Assembly (NCBI GenBank): GCA_012295275.1
Contig: CM022676.1
Location: 1,286,010 to 1,350,009 of the forward strand
Source: Chrysomallon squamiferum
Taxonomy: Eukaryota; Mollusca; Gastropoda; Neomphalida; Peltospiridae
Length of the DNA: 64,000 bases
Direction: 5' to 3'
The notes beneath the pieces were generated by a model, which worked only from the letters and a program-made list of their open reading frames with translations, ran no database searches and had not been told where the DNA came from. The position numbers and the translations under genes were made by a program. Below are positions 1 through 14,100 of this stretch, piece after piece; the stretch's first letter is position 1, and the number at the start of each line of letters is the position of its first letter.

Positions 1-46
<46 letters not shown>

Positions 47-427
47 TTATAATAATAAAATAAATTATTTTAAAAAGAAAATCATTAAAATACCTTTGAC
101 AATCAGATTAAATATAGACTTGCACATTAGTAACATTATGTTTATTTTTTATATGAAAGAACTGAATTTACTTTTTCTTTCAAATATGACTTTCTGTAAA
201 CAAAAACATTTACAGTGAAACATCATAATCAATGGATACATGAAATAAAAAAGGTAACATTAATTATATTCTCCAGTTTGAAAAGGCTGATAATTTTGTT
301 CAAAGTAATTCCTGCTATTTTCCTATTTAAGTACAGAACATTAATTAAAGAATTTATATTTTAATTCAGTTAACACATAATGAAATATCTCCCACAAGAA
401 AGTAATTAACATACACACAGACACATA

Positions 428-478
<51 letters not shown>

Positions 479-2041
479 CATAAATGAACTGCAACAGTGA
501 ATAAAAATGTTAACAAACAAAAAAATAAACTCAAAATAAATAAATACCATCATAATGGATGACTGATAAATACAGTTAAAAATAATACAATAATAATAAT
601 AATAGTAATACCAACAACAACAATTACAATTATAATAATCTTCAAAGTCTACTAGGTTGTGGACTGAATCTGTTTAGATAGTAACATGTATGTTTTATGT
701 GAGTTCTGAAAATAAATGAAAAGATCCATGCCTTCATTTGTTAATAAAATAATTGCTTTAGTTTGAATTATAGCAATAACAAAATCATGTTGTTTTTTTA
801 GTACAATTAGTAAACTGCTTTAATTTAAATATCACAGATGCATTCTCCAGAAGGTTGTTTGAATATTAAAAACTATCAAATGTTAATTATAAGTTATTAC
901 TGCCATCAAGTAATCCAAGTGAGAATTTTCAAAATTATTTCTCATTTATCTATTTCATTTGGATATTAATTAAAACATAATTAATGATATGTTTTTTTAA
1001 ATTAATATTTAAAATATTATAATTTATATTATTTGCATCAACATGTTAAAATTAAAAAACACACACACACACACACACACACACTATTACTTTTAGACTT
1101 CCAGATTTATAACATGAATTTTATTTTTTATATGAAAGAACAAAAAAATGTTTTTTCTTTAAAAAATATTTATGGTGACAATTAAACACAGGGAAACAGC
1201 ATAATAAATAAAGGACAAAGTGTAAATGTTTATATAATTTGCTCCAGTTTCAAAAGAATAAATAAGTCACTAGACTAATGAAATAAATTAATTTAATTTC
1301 AAATAATTCTTGTTTGTTTTTGTTTTGTTCTTTTGGGGTTTATTTCTTTTGTTGTTGTTTGTTTTTAATGTTAATAACAGTCTCTATTTTATTAAAAACT
1401 AATTAATTCCATAATGTTTATAAATTCAACAGAATATCAGTGACTGTATTTCTTTCTTGAATAAATGTAAAATTTACTGTATGGTTGAATATATAATTTT
1501 ACTTATTTATTTATAGGACTGTGAATGTAAGATAACACATTTTATCAACTGGACAAAAGGCAACAAAGAATATTATATTTTCTAAGTTTTAAATATTTAT
1601 TTCTAGGTTTCGCCAGAGACGAAAACTCTTAAAAAGAAATATGTAAAAGACAGAAAAATACTGAGTAGTAGGTTTAGAGAATAATCAGTTACTAAGTTAC
1701 TGACATTTTAGACTTGAAAGTTTATTTATTTACAGTGTTTGAGAGAGAGAAGCAGTGGAGACCAGAAGTCAGAAGAAGAAACTGAAAAGGGCACAAAGTC
1801 TTATCATCCGAAGGTGAAAGTTAAACAATGTGATTAGGTCTGGGCATTAACAGGAAATAAAAAATAAATCAGATATCACTGTAAACCCCTAAAAACAACA
1901 AAGATGAAAGATTATAAAAATAATAATAATAAAAAATACATAATATTACTGATATTAAACAGCATTTGAATATGAGAATGTAAACAGTATTTATGATAAA
2001 ATTATTTTGAATAACATTGAAAAAAAAGGACTTAATTTTTA
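1..2041. other. AT-rich intergenic DNA with microsatellites
   Basis: No coding region can be supported here. The stretch begins with a TAA-type triplet run (1 to about 45), carries a (TA)n run at about 432-475 and a (CA)n run at about 1062-1084, and is otherwise AT-rich. Short open frames in it translate from these simple repeats. Confidence 0.75.
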
Positions 2042-2852
2042 TATACCGTATATACTTGTGTATAAGTTGAATTTTTGGGAGACTATATTAAGGTAATATT
2101 TTGGGGGTCGACTTATACATAGGTAATGCTTTTGTAGCTGTTGCTGAAGAGTCGCCATTTTGACTATTTTTTGCTACGGGATGCATCTAAAATAATGCGG
2201 TCTTTCAGCTTTTCAAAAATATAATTTTATCATATAAAAAATTTTGAAAAATTAAATAACAAAACCAAATATGAATATAAAACATGATATTCTTCCGTTT
2301 AATGGCATAAAAATACATTTTAAAGCGAGAAAACCGTCAGTACGGCGTTATGCCTTACGGCCTCTTGCAATGATCTAGGAATGCAGACTTCTCTGCCAAA
2401 TTGCACTAAACATCGGTCCTAATTTCATAAACAAAACTCACTTGTGTAATTGAAAATAATTTGGTTAAATAATATTGCAATCGTCATTAATATCCACTAC
2501 CGACAAATTTTGTAAATCATAGAACGGCTAAATATAACGGTAAGTTAGGTCTCCATGTTAGACCTATTACATTAAAGAGATACTATTTATGATACATTTA
2601 GGCTATAGCTCGTGTAATACATGCATTTACGTTATTATGGTATGTTCGTGCAAGTTACAGCTCGTGCAAGTTATGTTACAGTAGGCGTACAATGTAGGCC
2701 TTCATGGCACTGTCACACTGGTCTAAAAATAGTGACGGTGCCTGGAATCTACAGTCGACTTATACACAAGTAATATCTAAAATGATGCAATTTTTGGTCT
2801 TAAAATACACATCGACTTATACATAAGGTCGCCTTGTACACAAGTATATACG

Positions 2853-2862
<10 letters not shown>
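2042..2862. mobile_element. MITE-like non-autonomous DNA transposon with terminal inverted repeats
   Basis: The left end reads cgtatatacttgtgtataag and the right end, reverse-complemented, reads cgtatatacttgtgtacaag. That is a terminal inverted repeat of about 20 bp or more, bordered by TA-rich sequence that would fit a TA target. Subterminal motifs of the type tcgacttatacataggtaat recur near 2107, 2753 and 2812. The interior is more GC-rich than its surroundings and has no long open frame, so the element is non-autonomous. The exact ends are blurred by the adjoining (TA)n run. The superfamily is not assigned. Confidence 0.6.
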
Positions 2863-2883
<21 letters not shown>

Positions 2884-5010
2884 ATATTTTCAATGGCTTT
2901 ACACATCCACAATTTTCACTTATACACAAATTAAATTATGTTTTAACTCAATTACTAAAAAGATCTTTTGAGTTTCTTAATGTTGCTAAATGTTACACAA
3001 TAAAACATGACTGCCACTGAGTTTCAGACTGATATAAAAATTAAATATTTAAAATTAGTAGTTTTCAGGAATATGCGGACATTAAACAGTTACATCAGGA
3101 CATTAAAGTTAATTAAAAATATTTATTTAAGTATTTAATTAATGATAAAATAAGATATTATTTACATCTACTTGCAGCCTGAAAATAAAAATAAGAAAAA
3201 ATATTGAAACAAAATTAAAAGACAATTAATTTTCATGAATATTAATTTCTTTCAAAATAGTAACGTACAGTCTGTGAAGAAGAAATACAACCAGAATCAG
3301 TTAATAACAAAGTAAAATTTCATTAAGAATCCCAGTTATGTTAGAACATTAAAATTACTTTGTTAGCCATCTGCTGGTAACTAGTGTTATGTTATTTATA
3401 TTAAAATTTCATTTATTTATACATTTTTATTGTTAACCTACATTAATGTTTATTATCCAGAAAAAATCACTGAGTGATACCAGTTTGTGTAAAATTATTA
3501 ATTATTTTAATCACTTTAGTTAACAAATGTTTTCAAATTTAACAATATAAATTACTTGTATATCATTGTTTTTATAATATTTATGACTTATTATCAATCA
3601 TTGTAATGAAAAAACAGATTAGAAATACTTTAAATAAAATCTGTGCTATTATATTAATATACATTTTTATATGTTTATGATCAGTTTTAGTGTCTATAAA
3701 TGAAATTTTAGATTTATAAATTGATTTCAATATATATATTTTGTTCTTTTATTAAAATATTAATTTAGTTTTTTCTTTCTAAATTATACTTAAAATGTGT
3801 ATAATCTGTCATAAATAAGACCAAAATCATGTTTGATTATTTTAATAATTGCTTTAAAGTATTCTTTTCATTTTCAGATCAGGACATCTAGTGTAGGTGT
3901 GTGACAAAATTTTCTAAAATATTTTATAATATTCAAACCAATATACTGGTATCAAAATGAAGCATGTTGGCAACGCTCGTTAATTTTAATTAATTAATTG
4001 ATACAGTTAGCTCAAAATAACGTACCTTAAGCATTAATTGTCATTATGGAATTCTCAAAAAATTCATAGAAATTAAACAAATATACAATTAATAAAAAAT
4101 AAAAAAGTATTAAAAATATTTTCTTTTCTTTCTTTTCTTTTTTTTTTTTTTTTTTTTTTTTTTAAGGTTAGTGAACTTTTGAGACCTTTACACATTTATG
4201 CATTTTGTTAACAGTAATTTTTTTTTTTTTTTTTTTTTTTTACCAATTAATAACATTAATTAGCGTTAATCTGCCTTACGGCGTCATTATAGAGAAACCT
4301 GAAAAATAATAATAATAATAATAATAATAATATTAATAATAATAATAATAATCAAATAAAAACTATCTCATAAAAATCTAACATAAGAAATGTCACGGTA
4401 ATCAACATCTTCATCAGAAAGAGAATATTATTTAAAACAGGAATAATATGACACAATTACTTAAATCCAACAAAATAAACGAAACATCAAATATGATCAG
4501 GAACAGCATATAAACATAATTAAATAAATAATTTTTGCCCTATTATTTTATTTTTAACGAATAGATAAATATTTAGGAGGCTTTTTTATTCGGGCAGACG
4601 TGAATGTTTTAAAACAGAATAATGAAATTAGGTTCTGGTACAAAATAGAAAGAAATGACGTCGTAGACAGTAACAAGAGGTGCTGAAAGTTCGACCACTA
4701 AAGATAACAAAAGATGCCGAAAAGTCCAGCGATAATTAGAAACAGTTGTATAACTATCCCCAATCGACCCCTGGAAATTCATCAGCCAATTTAACGATTT
4801 TCTATTTAAACTATCCCTTACCTTTACGTGTTTATTATTTTCACCTAATTTAAAAGAAGAAGAAGAAGAAAAATAAAAAATAAATAATTATAAAATAATA
4901 AAAGTTTAAAACTGGTGTTTGACGATTTTATTTTATTTTTTTATTTTATTTTACTATTACTGTTTCAGTTTTTTATTTATTTATAACGGCATCTGTCAGT
5001 TATCGGTAAT
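2863..5010. other. AT-rich intergenic DNA upstream of XRCC1
   Basis: Holds a (TA)n run next to the upstream element, poly(T) runs at about 4139-4163 and 4219-4241, and a TAA triplet run at about 4305-4352. I see no coding exon on either strand. Confidence 0.6.
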
Positions 5011-5135
5011 TAATGCGACCCAGAAGAAGGAACAACTTCCGGTTATCTATAGGTTGTCCGGGAGTTTTGATTTCTACTTTTGATAAATTGTATTTGATCG
5101 TTTTATTTACGTTGAAGTTGTTTGTCATTGTAATA
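5011..5135 (+). promoter_or_regulatory. Putative XRCC1 promoter and 5' leader
   Basis: Immediately upstream of the XRCC1 start, base composition becomes less AT-rich. An ETS-type site, cttccggt, lies at about 5037-5044, roughly 90 bp before the ATG. No TATA box is evident at a sensible distance. ETS sites in TATA-less promoters are common for housekeeping and DNA-repair genes. The transcription start itself cannot be read from the sequence. Confidence 0.4.
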
Positions 5136-8100
5136 ATGCCAGAGATAAAAGTTCAGCACATTGTTTCTTGCAGTAGTGAAGATAAGGTATGATAATTATT
5201 AATACTCTGCTGCCTCTGCCAATACAATTTTGCCAAAAAATTACAAATTACAATATTTTAACATTTAATGATTTACTGTTTATACATAATGATAATTATG
5301 ATAATAATAATAAAGTACTACAGTTTCGATACATCGATAGTTTTACTATTGTTACTGTTGTAATATACTATTATAATATAAATGAGTTATTAGTATGCTA
5401 TATTATATTAACTGTTTACTATACTCTAGTCTTAACAGATTTATAGAGTATAATTTGATTCCACTGTCTATCATTATTATTTGAAATAGATTTTGAATTT
5501 TTTTTTTGAAAATCGTAATGAATATTAATTATTATCAATATATTAATAGAATAATCCTGCAGATAATTTAAAGAAACCTGAAGGAAGTTACAAGTGGAAG
5601 TGTGCATTCCCTGGTGAAAAGAGTGTGTCAGTTGTTTTACAGGTAACATTTTTATTGTTATAAAGTTCATAACACAGCCTTTGGATAATCTTGTGACTTG
5701 TCTTTTCTTGCTTATCTAAATAAACTAATTCACATTTTATGTTAAATCAACAAGATATTTTTTTTCCTTCTGATCAACATTGTTACAAACAGGAATGATT
5801 TATATCTTTTTTAAAATTATTTGTAAAGCCAATTAATCAGATATAAAATTATAAGTTGCAAATGCTTCCTTAAGCACATTACTTCAGGTCACATTTCTTC
5901 CTTTCATTTTCTTTTCATGTCCACCATTCTGCTAACTTTTTTCTGTAGAATTTATTATTACTTTGGCAGTTTTGTTCTACAGAAATGGATCAAAAGTTCA
6001 CAAGATCCAAAACTGTAGTTTGACTGTATATATATACAAATAGTATATTTGAATTGTATTTTGTGTGTGTGTGTGTTTTAATTTTAAAATCACTATAATT
6101 TCAGTTAGAGAAAGCCTGTCAGATCAATGCTATTGACATAGGCAATGAAGGGTCGGCCTTTGTTGAAGTTCTCGTTGGAAAGTCAACAGCAGTAAGTGAT
6201 CAGGATTATCAGGTAATTTTCTTTCAAACTGATTTCATTTTATTTTTAAACCGTGCTTATATAACAGTAGTAGTTGCACATTAGCAAGCTATGGTTGAAT
6301 ATTTTTTCTGTTCCTCCTAGGTAACTTTCCATCATCTTTCATTAACTTTTATGCATATTACAGCACATTTTCTGCCTATTACTTTTTAGTAAGCCATATT
6401 ATACAACCTAAAATGTAATAGATAATGCATAAACATATTTCTTTTCTAAAAGTATGATTAATTAATGTATGGATGTTCAATCTTTCATTTTTTTGTATTT
6501 AATGGATGTTTAATTTACAGGTTATTTTGGTTGCTTCTTCTTTCATGAGTCCAGCTGAAAGTCGAAATGGAACCAACAGGAACTCAGTCCGGATCTTTGG
6601 AGCAGATAAATTATCCAAAACCGTTGCTTGTGAAAAGTGGGATCGTGTAAAAATTGTCTGTACACAACCATTTAATAAGGTAAGTTTTAATTATCCACTT
6701 GAAACTCATCTTTTATTTATGAAATTATTCAAATGAAACAAAGTTTAAATTGAACTTCTGCATAACATTCTTATGGCCAAAAAGCATATTAAAAAAAAAA
6801 GAGACAATTTAATAATATTGCCATAAATATCTTTGTTTATTCAAAATTTTATTTATGTATTATCTTTTTAATATCTTGTAAGAGATCTAAAGAGTATTGG
6901 TTATGACAAATAAATTCTGTACAATTTAAATTTTTTGTTATTATTCTTGCTGTTATTAAAAAAAAAATTATTATTACATTTATTGTTAGTACTGTTAATA
7001 CTCAACAGTATACTAAGTTGGTATCAGTTGTTGTTATAATAATATGATTATTACATAATTTATTGATTTTTTTCAGACAGCTCAGTTTGGCTTATCATTC
7101 ATCAAGTTTCATTCTCCATCAGATGAGAAAGATGCTCAGGTGAGATATTAACAAAAATGAAACATCTGAAAGCTGCTTGTTCTGTTGATAAAACTGCATT
7201 TCGTAAATGATTTCACTTTTGCAAAAAATTTCATTCAACTTCATTATTTGTTTTGTAATTTTCTTTATGAAAAACAATTTCGTTCACATAATCAAGCCAG
7301 TAAAATAAGATATTGTCATTCTTGAAATTATCCAGCTCTCTGCTGTATTATGATTGTATTGTTACTAAAAAAAATTTGGTATTGTTTGTTTCAGACCAAA
7401 CCTTCAGGACAGCAGACTTTAGGAGCTTTTAAACTAAAATCAGAAATAGAGGAGAATATTCCAGTGGGTACATTGTTTGCCCACCGCAAAGACAAACCAG
7501 ATCAACCTGTACCAAAAGGTAAAGTTGATTTTTTTTGGCACATGTCTGTCATAAAATATAGTTAAAAATTGAGTGTTATTTATTTACTAAAAATGTATCT
7601 ACTGTTATGGTTTGATTTAGTTCTTTCTTATTCATAAAACATTTTTACTTTCTGAATGTTATTTGAAAAAATATTGATTGTGCATGATGGAGTAGAAAAC
7701 ATTACTTCAGTGATTATAAATAGCCTCATAGGTACAAAGAGATTAATGTACAGTGTATATGGTGGACTGTTTATGATCTAAAAAAATATTCATAATTTTA
7801 CAATTATTTCTTTTAATAATAGATCAGATTACAATTCTCTTATAACTTGTCACCATTGTAGATGCTAACTTCTGACCGTGCATTTTAAAACAAGGTACTA
7901 AGTAGCACGATGCAGAGTTTCTCATTTCTTTTTTTTTAGTTTTGTTGTTTCAGCTACAGAAGATAGTAACTGGCAGTAACATTTACATAATTTGGTACTG
8001 ATAAAAATAGTGGTCGATCTATGCTTACAAATATTAAAAATTTAACGTATCAAAATGTGCTTTTTCAAAATATAAAATATTTTTTCAGTCATAGTTAATG

Positions 8101-11100
8101 CATTTATATTATTTACAATCTAGTTAGATCTATAAAAAGAAAAACAACTTGTTAATAATAAATTAAATCATTTAATTACAGGAGCAGCAGCAGTAAGAGC
8201 AGCCTCAAAACTTGTAGAAGAGAAAAAAACTTCAAATTTAGCTAATTCATCCAGCAAAAAAGCAGGCGAGGTTTGTGTTTAAAAAACAAAAGTAGTAGAA
8301 AGTGTTGATAACAAAGATTTCATAACAGATTTGTATTTCTAGAAGTAAATTTTTTATTCTTCTGCTTGAAGCAAATTCTCATGATTCTACTTCAATTTAT
8401 GTTAGGATGATTATTAACTTTACACATTGTTTTTCCTTCATAAAATTCCAACATTATATTTTTAATCCAGTAAACATAGGATTTCAAAGATGTACTTGTC
8501 ACCAATATAGGAAGGTACCTGATAATCAAACACTTTGAAAAGTTGTAATACATTCATTATCAATCTGATGATGTACAAGGAGAGAATGCTTTTACAAAAC
8601 ATTAGATGATAACTGCTTTTTGTCTGATAATCATGAAACATTATTTCTATAAAACATTTTGAGATACATAATAATAAATAGGATATCAGTAAATACACTC
8701 TGATAACTAAGGATATGTTGGTAATTGTTAGAGATACAGATTTTAAAAGTTTAATTATTGATGATAATGTCAGTAAAGCTAGACACGATAGTACAAGTTT
8801 ATTAGTTTGCAGAACACATGTTTGATTTTTAGATAATGATATAACCTTGCTTTAATAACTGCACATGTAGCACAACCCTTCATAAAGTTAGTTTTCTTTC
8901 TGCCCTTTCTGGATTTAACAGTTGTATCAGTTTCTCATCAGGCATACTTTAAAGCAAAATGACACAGAGGGTAAATTAATATTAGTTACAAGAAAAGGTA
9001 TTAACTGAAGGTTACAATGTGTTTTTAGACAAAGCGTAAACACAGTGTAAGCAGTGATGAAGAAGTAGAGTCTAAGACACCACTACACAGACAACATTCC
9101 AATTCAGTGTCAACTACACCAAGCAGACACAGAACTCCTCCTCTGAAAAAAACAAAATGTAAGTTTATTTATGATTTATAATTTCTATTACATTTTACAG
9201 AAAATACATATTCCTAGTTTATTGTTTTGTTTCCTAAAGCTGAAGCAGACAGATAACCTAATACATTTTATAAATAAACTGTATGTCAGTATGTCAGTTT
9301 TTATTTTTATTTTTTGGTCTTCCTTAATATTTAACAATGGGAAAAAATATTTGATTGACTGAGAAAAATATGATATAAACTTTGAAATGATATACACACA
9401 TGTTTATGTCTATTTGTGTGGGTGTCTATGCATGCGTACTCATATGATATTTATTGATGTATTTCAGCTGAGCCTGTAAAAGAGTCACCGGTGAAGGAAT
9501 TTAGTAAATTGATGGCTAAAGTGACATTTGTTCTAAGTGGTTTTCAGAATCCATTTCGTGCAGAAATTCGGGACAAAGCTTTGGAGATGGGGGCGAAATA
9601 TCGACCTGACTGGGGTCAGGGCTGTACTCATCTCATGTAAGTCTTAAATAAAACTTTTAATTTACAGAGGTCTCTCTTCATATGTAAGAGATGGTGGGTC
9701 TGCCATCCCTTACAGCTTTCGACAAGTTCGCTTGCAGTTTGTCAGCAGTGGCAGCAAGATCTGCCACCATTTTTTTGGGCTGGCTGTTATGCCATTGTTT
9801 TGCACTTTTGGGGTCAGCAGTTCATGTTTACAGATTACCTCCTCCATCATTTTGACAGGACATAATCTGATTCCTCTCAAACTTGCTGCTACTCATTTTG
9901 CCTGTGTAATCAAGGCCACTGTAGCAGACACTGAACAACTAAATTATTGTGCATGAATTTCAGTGACTGCTACACATTTTTTAACATGTAATTATACAGT
10001 AATTGTGTTATCCTAGATACATAAACAACCTTTTAAAATATTATTGTTGTCCTCATACAGCAACGCCAGTTCATCCTGTTCTCATAAATATTCATTACCA
10101 CACTGCATGGCAATAAAAATGATCTCACGTTTCACACACACACAAACACACATGTATATATGATATATACTGAAAGTTGAAATATAATATTGTGTATGTA
10201 TATTATTTTGTATAAATATATTCATGTAAAGAATATAATTCACAGAATATTAATATCCTTCCTGTGCTGCATTATTTTGAAACAATGTTTACAATTTATC
10301 ACTATTGCATTGCTGAATTTTAGTGGTAATCTATCTATGCAAAATGGCTTAATGACAGTCGAACTTTCTGCGTTTTTTGAAAATAAAAAGGTTGAAATCA
10401 GCATCAGTGACGATGATGTAGCTTTCGTGACTGCTTTTGATATGGAGTTGGATGGCAAGAAAGCTGTACTTATGACAAATCCTGAAAAACTAGTTGCTGC
10501 TAGTACAGTATGAAGAACTTGTTGCCATTTGATGCAATTCTTTGTAGGAGTATTTTTGACAAACAAGTTATTTGAACATTGTTCAAAGTACTTGTACCCT
10601 GAACATTTTCTGAACCATCCCTTCGTTTAACTTGCACCAGCTATGCTGATTCCTGCCATCCCTTTCACAAATGCTGGGGAGACTGCTGAATTTATCTATG
10701 TAATGAAAGCAATACTTCTTAATATTTATGCAAGTCTTAATGATTTGTTTTAAATGCCTTATTGTTATTTGCTATCATTATTACTTGTATATAAATATTA
10801 TTTTCTTTTGCGATTTATAAATCTAACAATATCATATAAAAATAATTAATTTAGAAACAATAATTTCTTCAGTAATTTGCATAGTAACAGTTATTATTAT
10901 TGTTACTGTTCTTGTTGATATGGTTGTGTTGATATAATTATTTCAGATGTGCTTTTGCAAACACGCCTAAATACAATCAGGTAAAAGGGAAAGGTATTAT
11001 TGTGAAAAAAGACTGGATCCAAGACTGCTACAAACAAAAAAGATTATTACCCTGGAGAAAGTAAGTTCACAATCTGTCATTTACATTTTAGGCGTGAGAA

Positions 11101-14100
11101 TGTTAGTTGACAATCTGTCATTTACATTTTAGAGTGAGAAAGTTCACAATTTGTTATTTACATTGAGAGTGAGAATTTAGTTCACAATCTGTCATTTACT
11201 TTGTAGAGTGAGAAAGTTAGTTCACAGTCTGTCGCTTACATTGTAGAGTGAGAGTGTTAGTTCACAATCTGTCACTTACATTGCAGAGTGAGAATGTTAG
11301 TTCACAATCTGTCATTTACATTGTAGAATGAGAATTTAGTTTACATTGTAGAGTGAGAATGTTAGTTCATAATCTGTCATTTACAATGTAGGGTGAGAAT
11401 GTTAATTAATAATCTGTTGTTTACATTGTAGAGTGAGAATGTTACATATGAAATATTTAGATTGTAGAGGGAGATTGTTACCTTGGAGAAAGATAGTTAA
11501 CAAGCTGTTATATGTTTAGACTGTAAAGAGAGAATGCAGATTTAGATGTTAAATACAAATTATCAAGTAGCAATTTCATAGTAAATGTGCTCTTTAGTTT
11601 TTTTTGTTTTTAAACTGCTGTTAGATATCGACTTGGAGATGCTGAATCACCTAATGAAAGTTCTGAAGATGAGGAACCAGAAAAATTTAACAACACAAAA
11701 TCATTTAAAAAGTCAGGTACGTAATATATATTATTAATTTAACAGGTGAAGGATTATGTTTCTTGTGTGGGTGCATGCATCTGAATGTATTTTTGTGTGG
11801 ATATTTTTTGGTTTGTTTAAAACACTCATTTTATAAAAGATAGCCATATTATTTAAAATTGAACAATTTGGCCCAGTTTTACCTATTTTTAACTCAATAA
11901 GACATTGTTCAATTAACAGTTCATTTGTTAATTTTATTTTGTTAGATTCTGTTTCATCTAAAGAATCAGTGTCGTCAAAACACTTGAAAAGTCCTAAAGG
12001 TACCAGAATTATTATATAATATTAACTTCTGTTCCTTAATCTACTAATATAAACTAATGTCTGGACCTTCGTTATTATTAATGATCTAAATGTTTAATGT
12101 TTGTACCTTCCATATTTATTAATGATTATTGACTATATGTTTATGTTTATTTATGTAATTAGTCTGTATTTTCTTGTTTTATTTAATGTGACCACTATCT
12201 ATACTTCCATATTTTTTTAATGTTACCAGTATCTCTCCTTCCATATTTAATATTACTAATGTATTTCCTTCCATACTTTATTTAATGTTACCAATATATA
12301 TCTATTCATATTTTAATACTACCGGTGCCTCTCATTTTATATTTTATTTAATATTACCAGTGTATTTCCTTTCATGTTTTATTTAATATTACCAATGTAT
12401 TTCCATTCATATTTTATTTAATATTACCAATGTATTTCCTTTCATGTTTTATTTAATATTACCAGTATCGCTCCTTTCATATTTTATTTAGTTTGATTTA
12501 ATCTCTAGACTTTTAATTTTTGATTTAGTGAGTTATGAAGGATCATCTGACAGTGGTGATGACACAGAAGATGAAATTCGAAGGTAAAAATTAAACTTTT
12601 TATGTCTGTTACTTTCCAGAATTACACCTCTATATCCATCAGGGATATTTAGTTTAGTTTAGAAATGTAGCTCAAAATAATTATTTATATTATCAAGACA
12701 TTTATTTATTTCCTCTCTCAGGGCAAAGATTATATAGTTTGAACTTAGTGCCAAAAATTATTTATGTTGACAAGATATTTATTTATTTACTTTATCATCA
12801 CTTGTGGCCAATTAAGACAATAAAATAATACTCAAGTGATGCACTTACAGTTTTTTTTTTTTTTATTTTTTCCTATATTTTCTCCTCACAGTAGTAAAAA
12901 AACAAATATCTTGAAAATGATTGGATTGACCCTTTTTTTATGACAGTTAAAGGAAAATGTCTGTTGTGTTGTTGTACTTAATTATTAAAAACAATATTAA
13001 CAATGTCAGTAATAACAATCACTAATAATAATAATAAATATTTTAATTTCAATTTTATTTGTTGGAAGACAATGATAACTATTATAAGATAAAGATCCTA
13101 TTTCTAGATAATAATAATATACTTCAAACACATTTCACATTTTGATTTCTGCTAATTAAGGGCTAAGGAAAGAGGTGCCAAAGAAGAGAAAAAAGATGAA
13201 GAAAAAAAAGAAGAAGAAGAAGAAGAAGTGAAAATGGCTCAGTCTTTTAAAACTGAAAACCCCTACGGAGACTCAACGGATGAAGATGAACCAGGTGAAT
13301 TGAAACAGGTTGATGTCAGTGACAATGGATCAGATTCAGGTTTGCCCGACCTACCCGATTTCTTTGCTGATAAAGTTTTCATGTTGTACGGAGAGTTTCC
13401 TGACCAGGAAAAGAGAATGCTGACAAGATACATTGCTGCATACGATGGGTAATTTATCAGTTGTATTTTTATTTCACAAAGTTTATTATTGTGAAATAAC
13501 TTTTTTAAGAGAAAACATAATGTTCCAATAAATGTCAAAATTATATAACTTTCAGACAAGTAAATTTAATTTATATCTAAATTTATTATTTCATAGTTGT
13601 TGTATAGTAGCAGCAGTAGTTATAATAGTGTACAACAAATTATTTTTATGTTATTATTATTATCATTGTAATTATTATTATTAACATCATCATCATCATT
13701 ATTATTATTATAATTTTATTAGACTCTGTTTTTATATTCCTTTCTTGTTACTTTATTCAATGTCAAGTTTTGTAACACATTTTGTTTTTTTAGAGTTGTT
13801 TAAAAGTATTAATAAAAGTAAAAATATTTTCAGGACCACTTCAGATTACATGTCAGACAAGGTTAACTACGTTGTAACACAACAACGCTGGGACGACAAC
13901 TTTGAAGATGTAAAGTGTTTATATTATTATAGTAATTATTATAATTAGAAACCAGAAAAGACAGTAATAATAAGAGAAGAAGACGAAGAACAAGAACATG
14001 AACAAAAACAGCAACAACAACAATAATGATAATAATAATAATAATAACAAGCAATAATAATAATAGAAATAATAGAAACACAACAAAAATAATAAGTATT

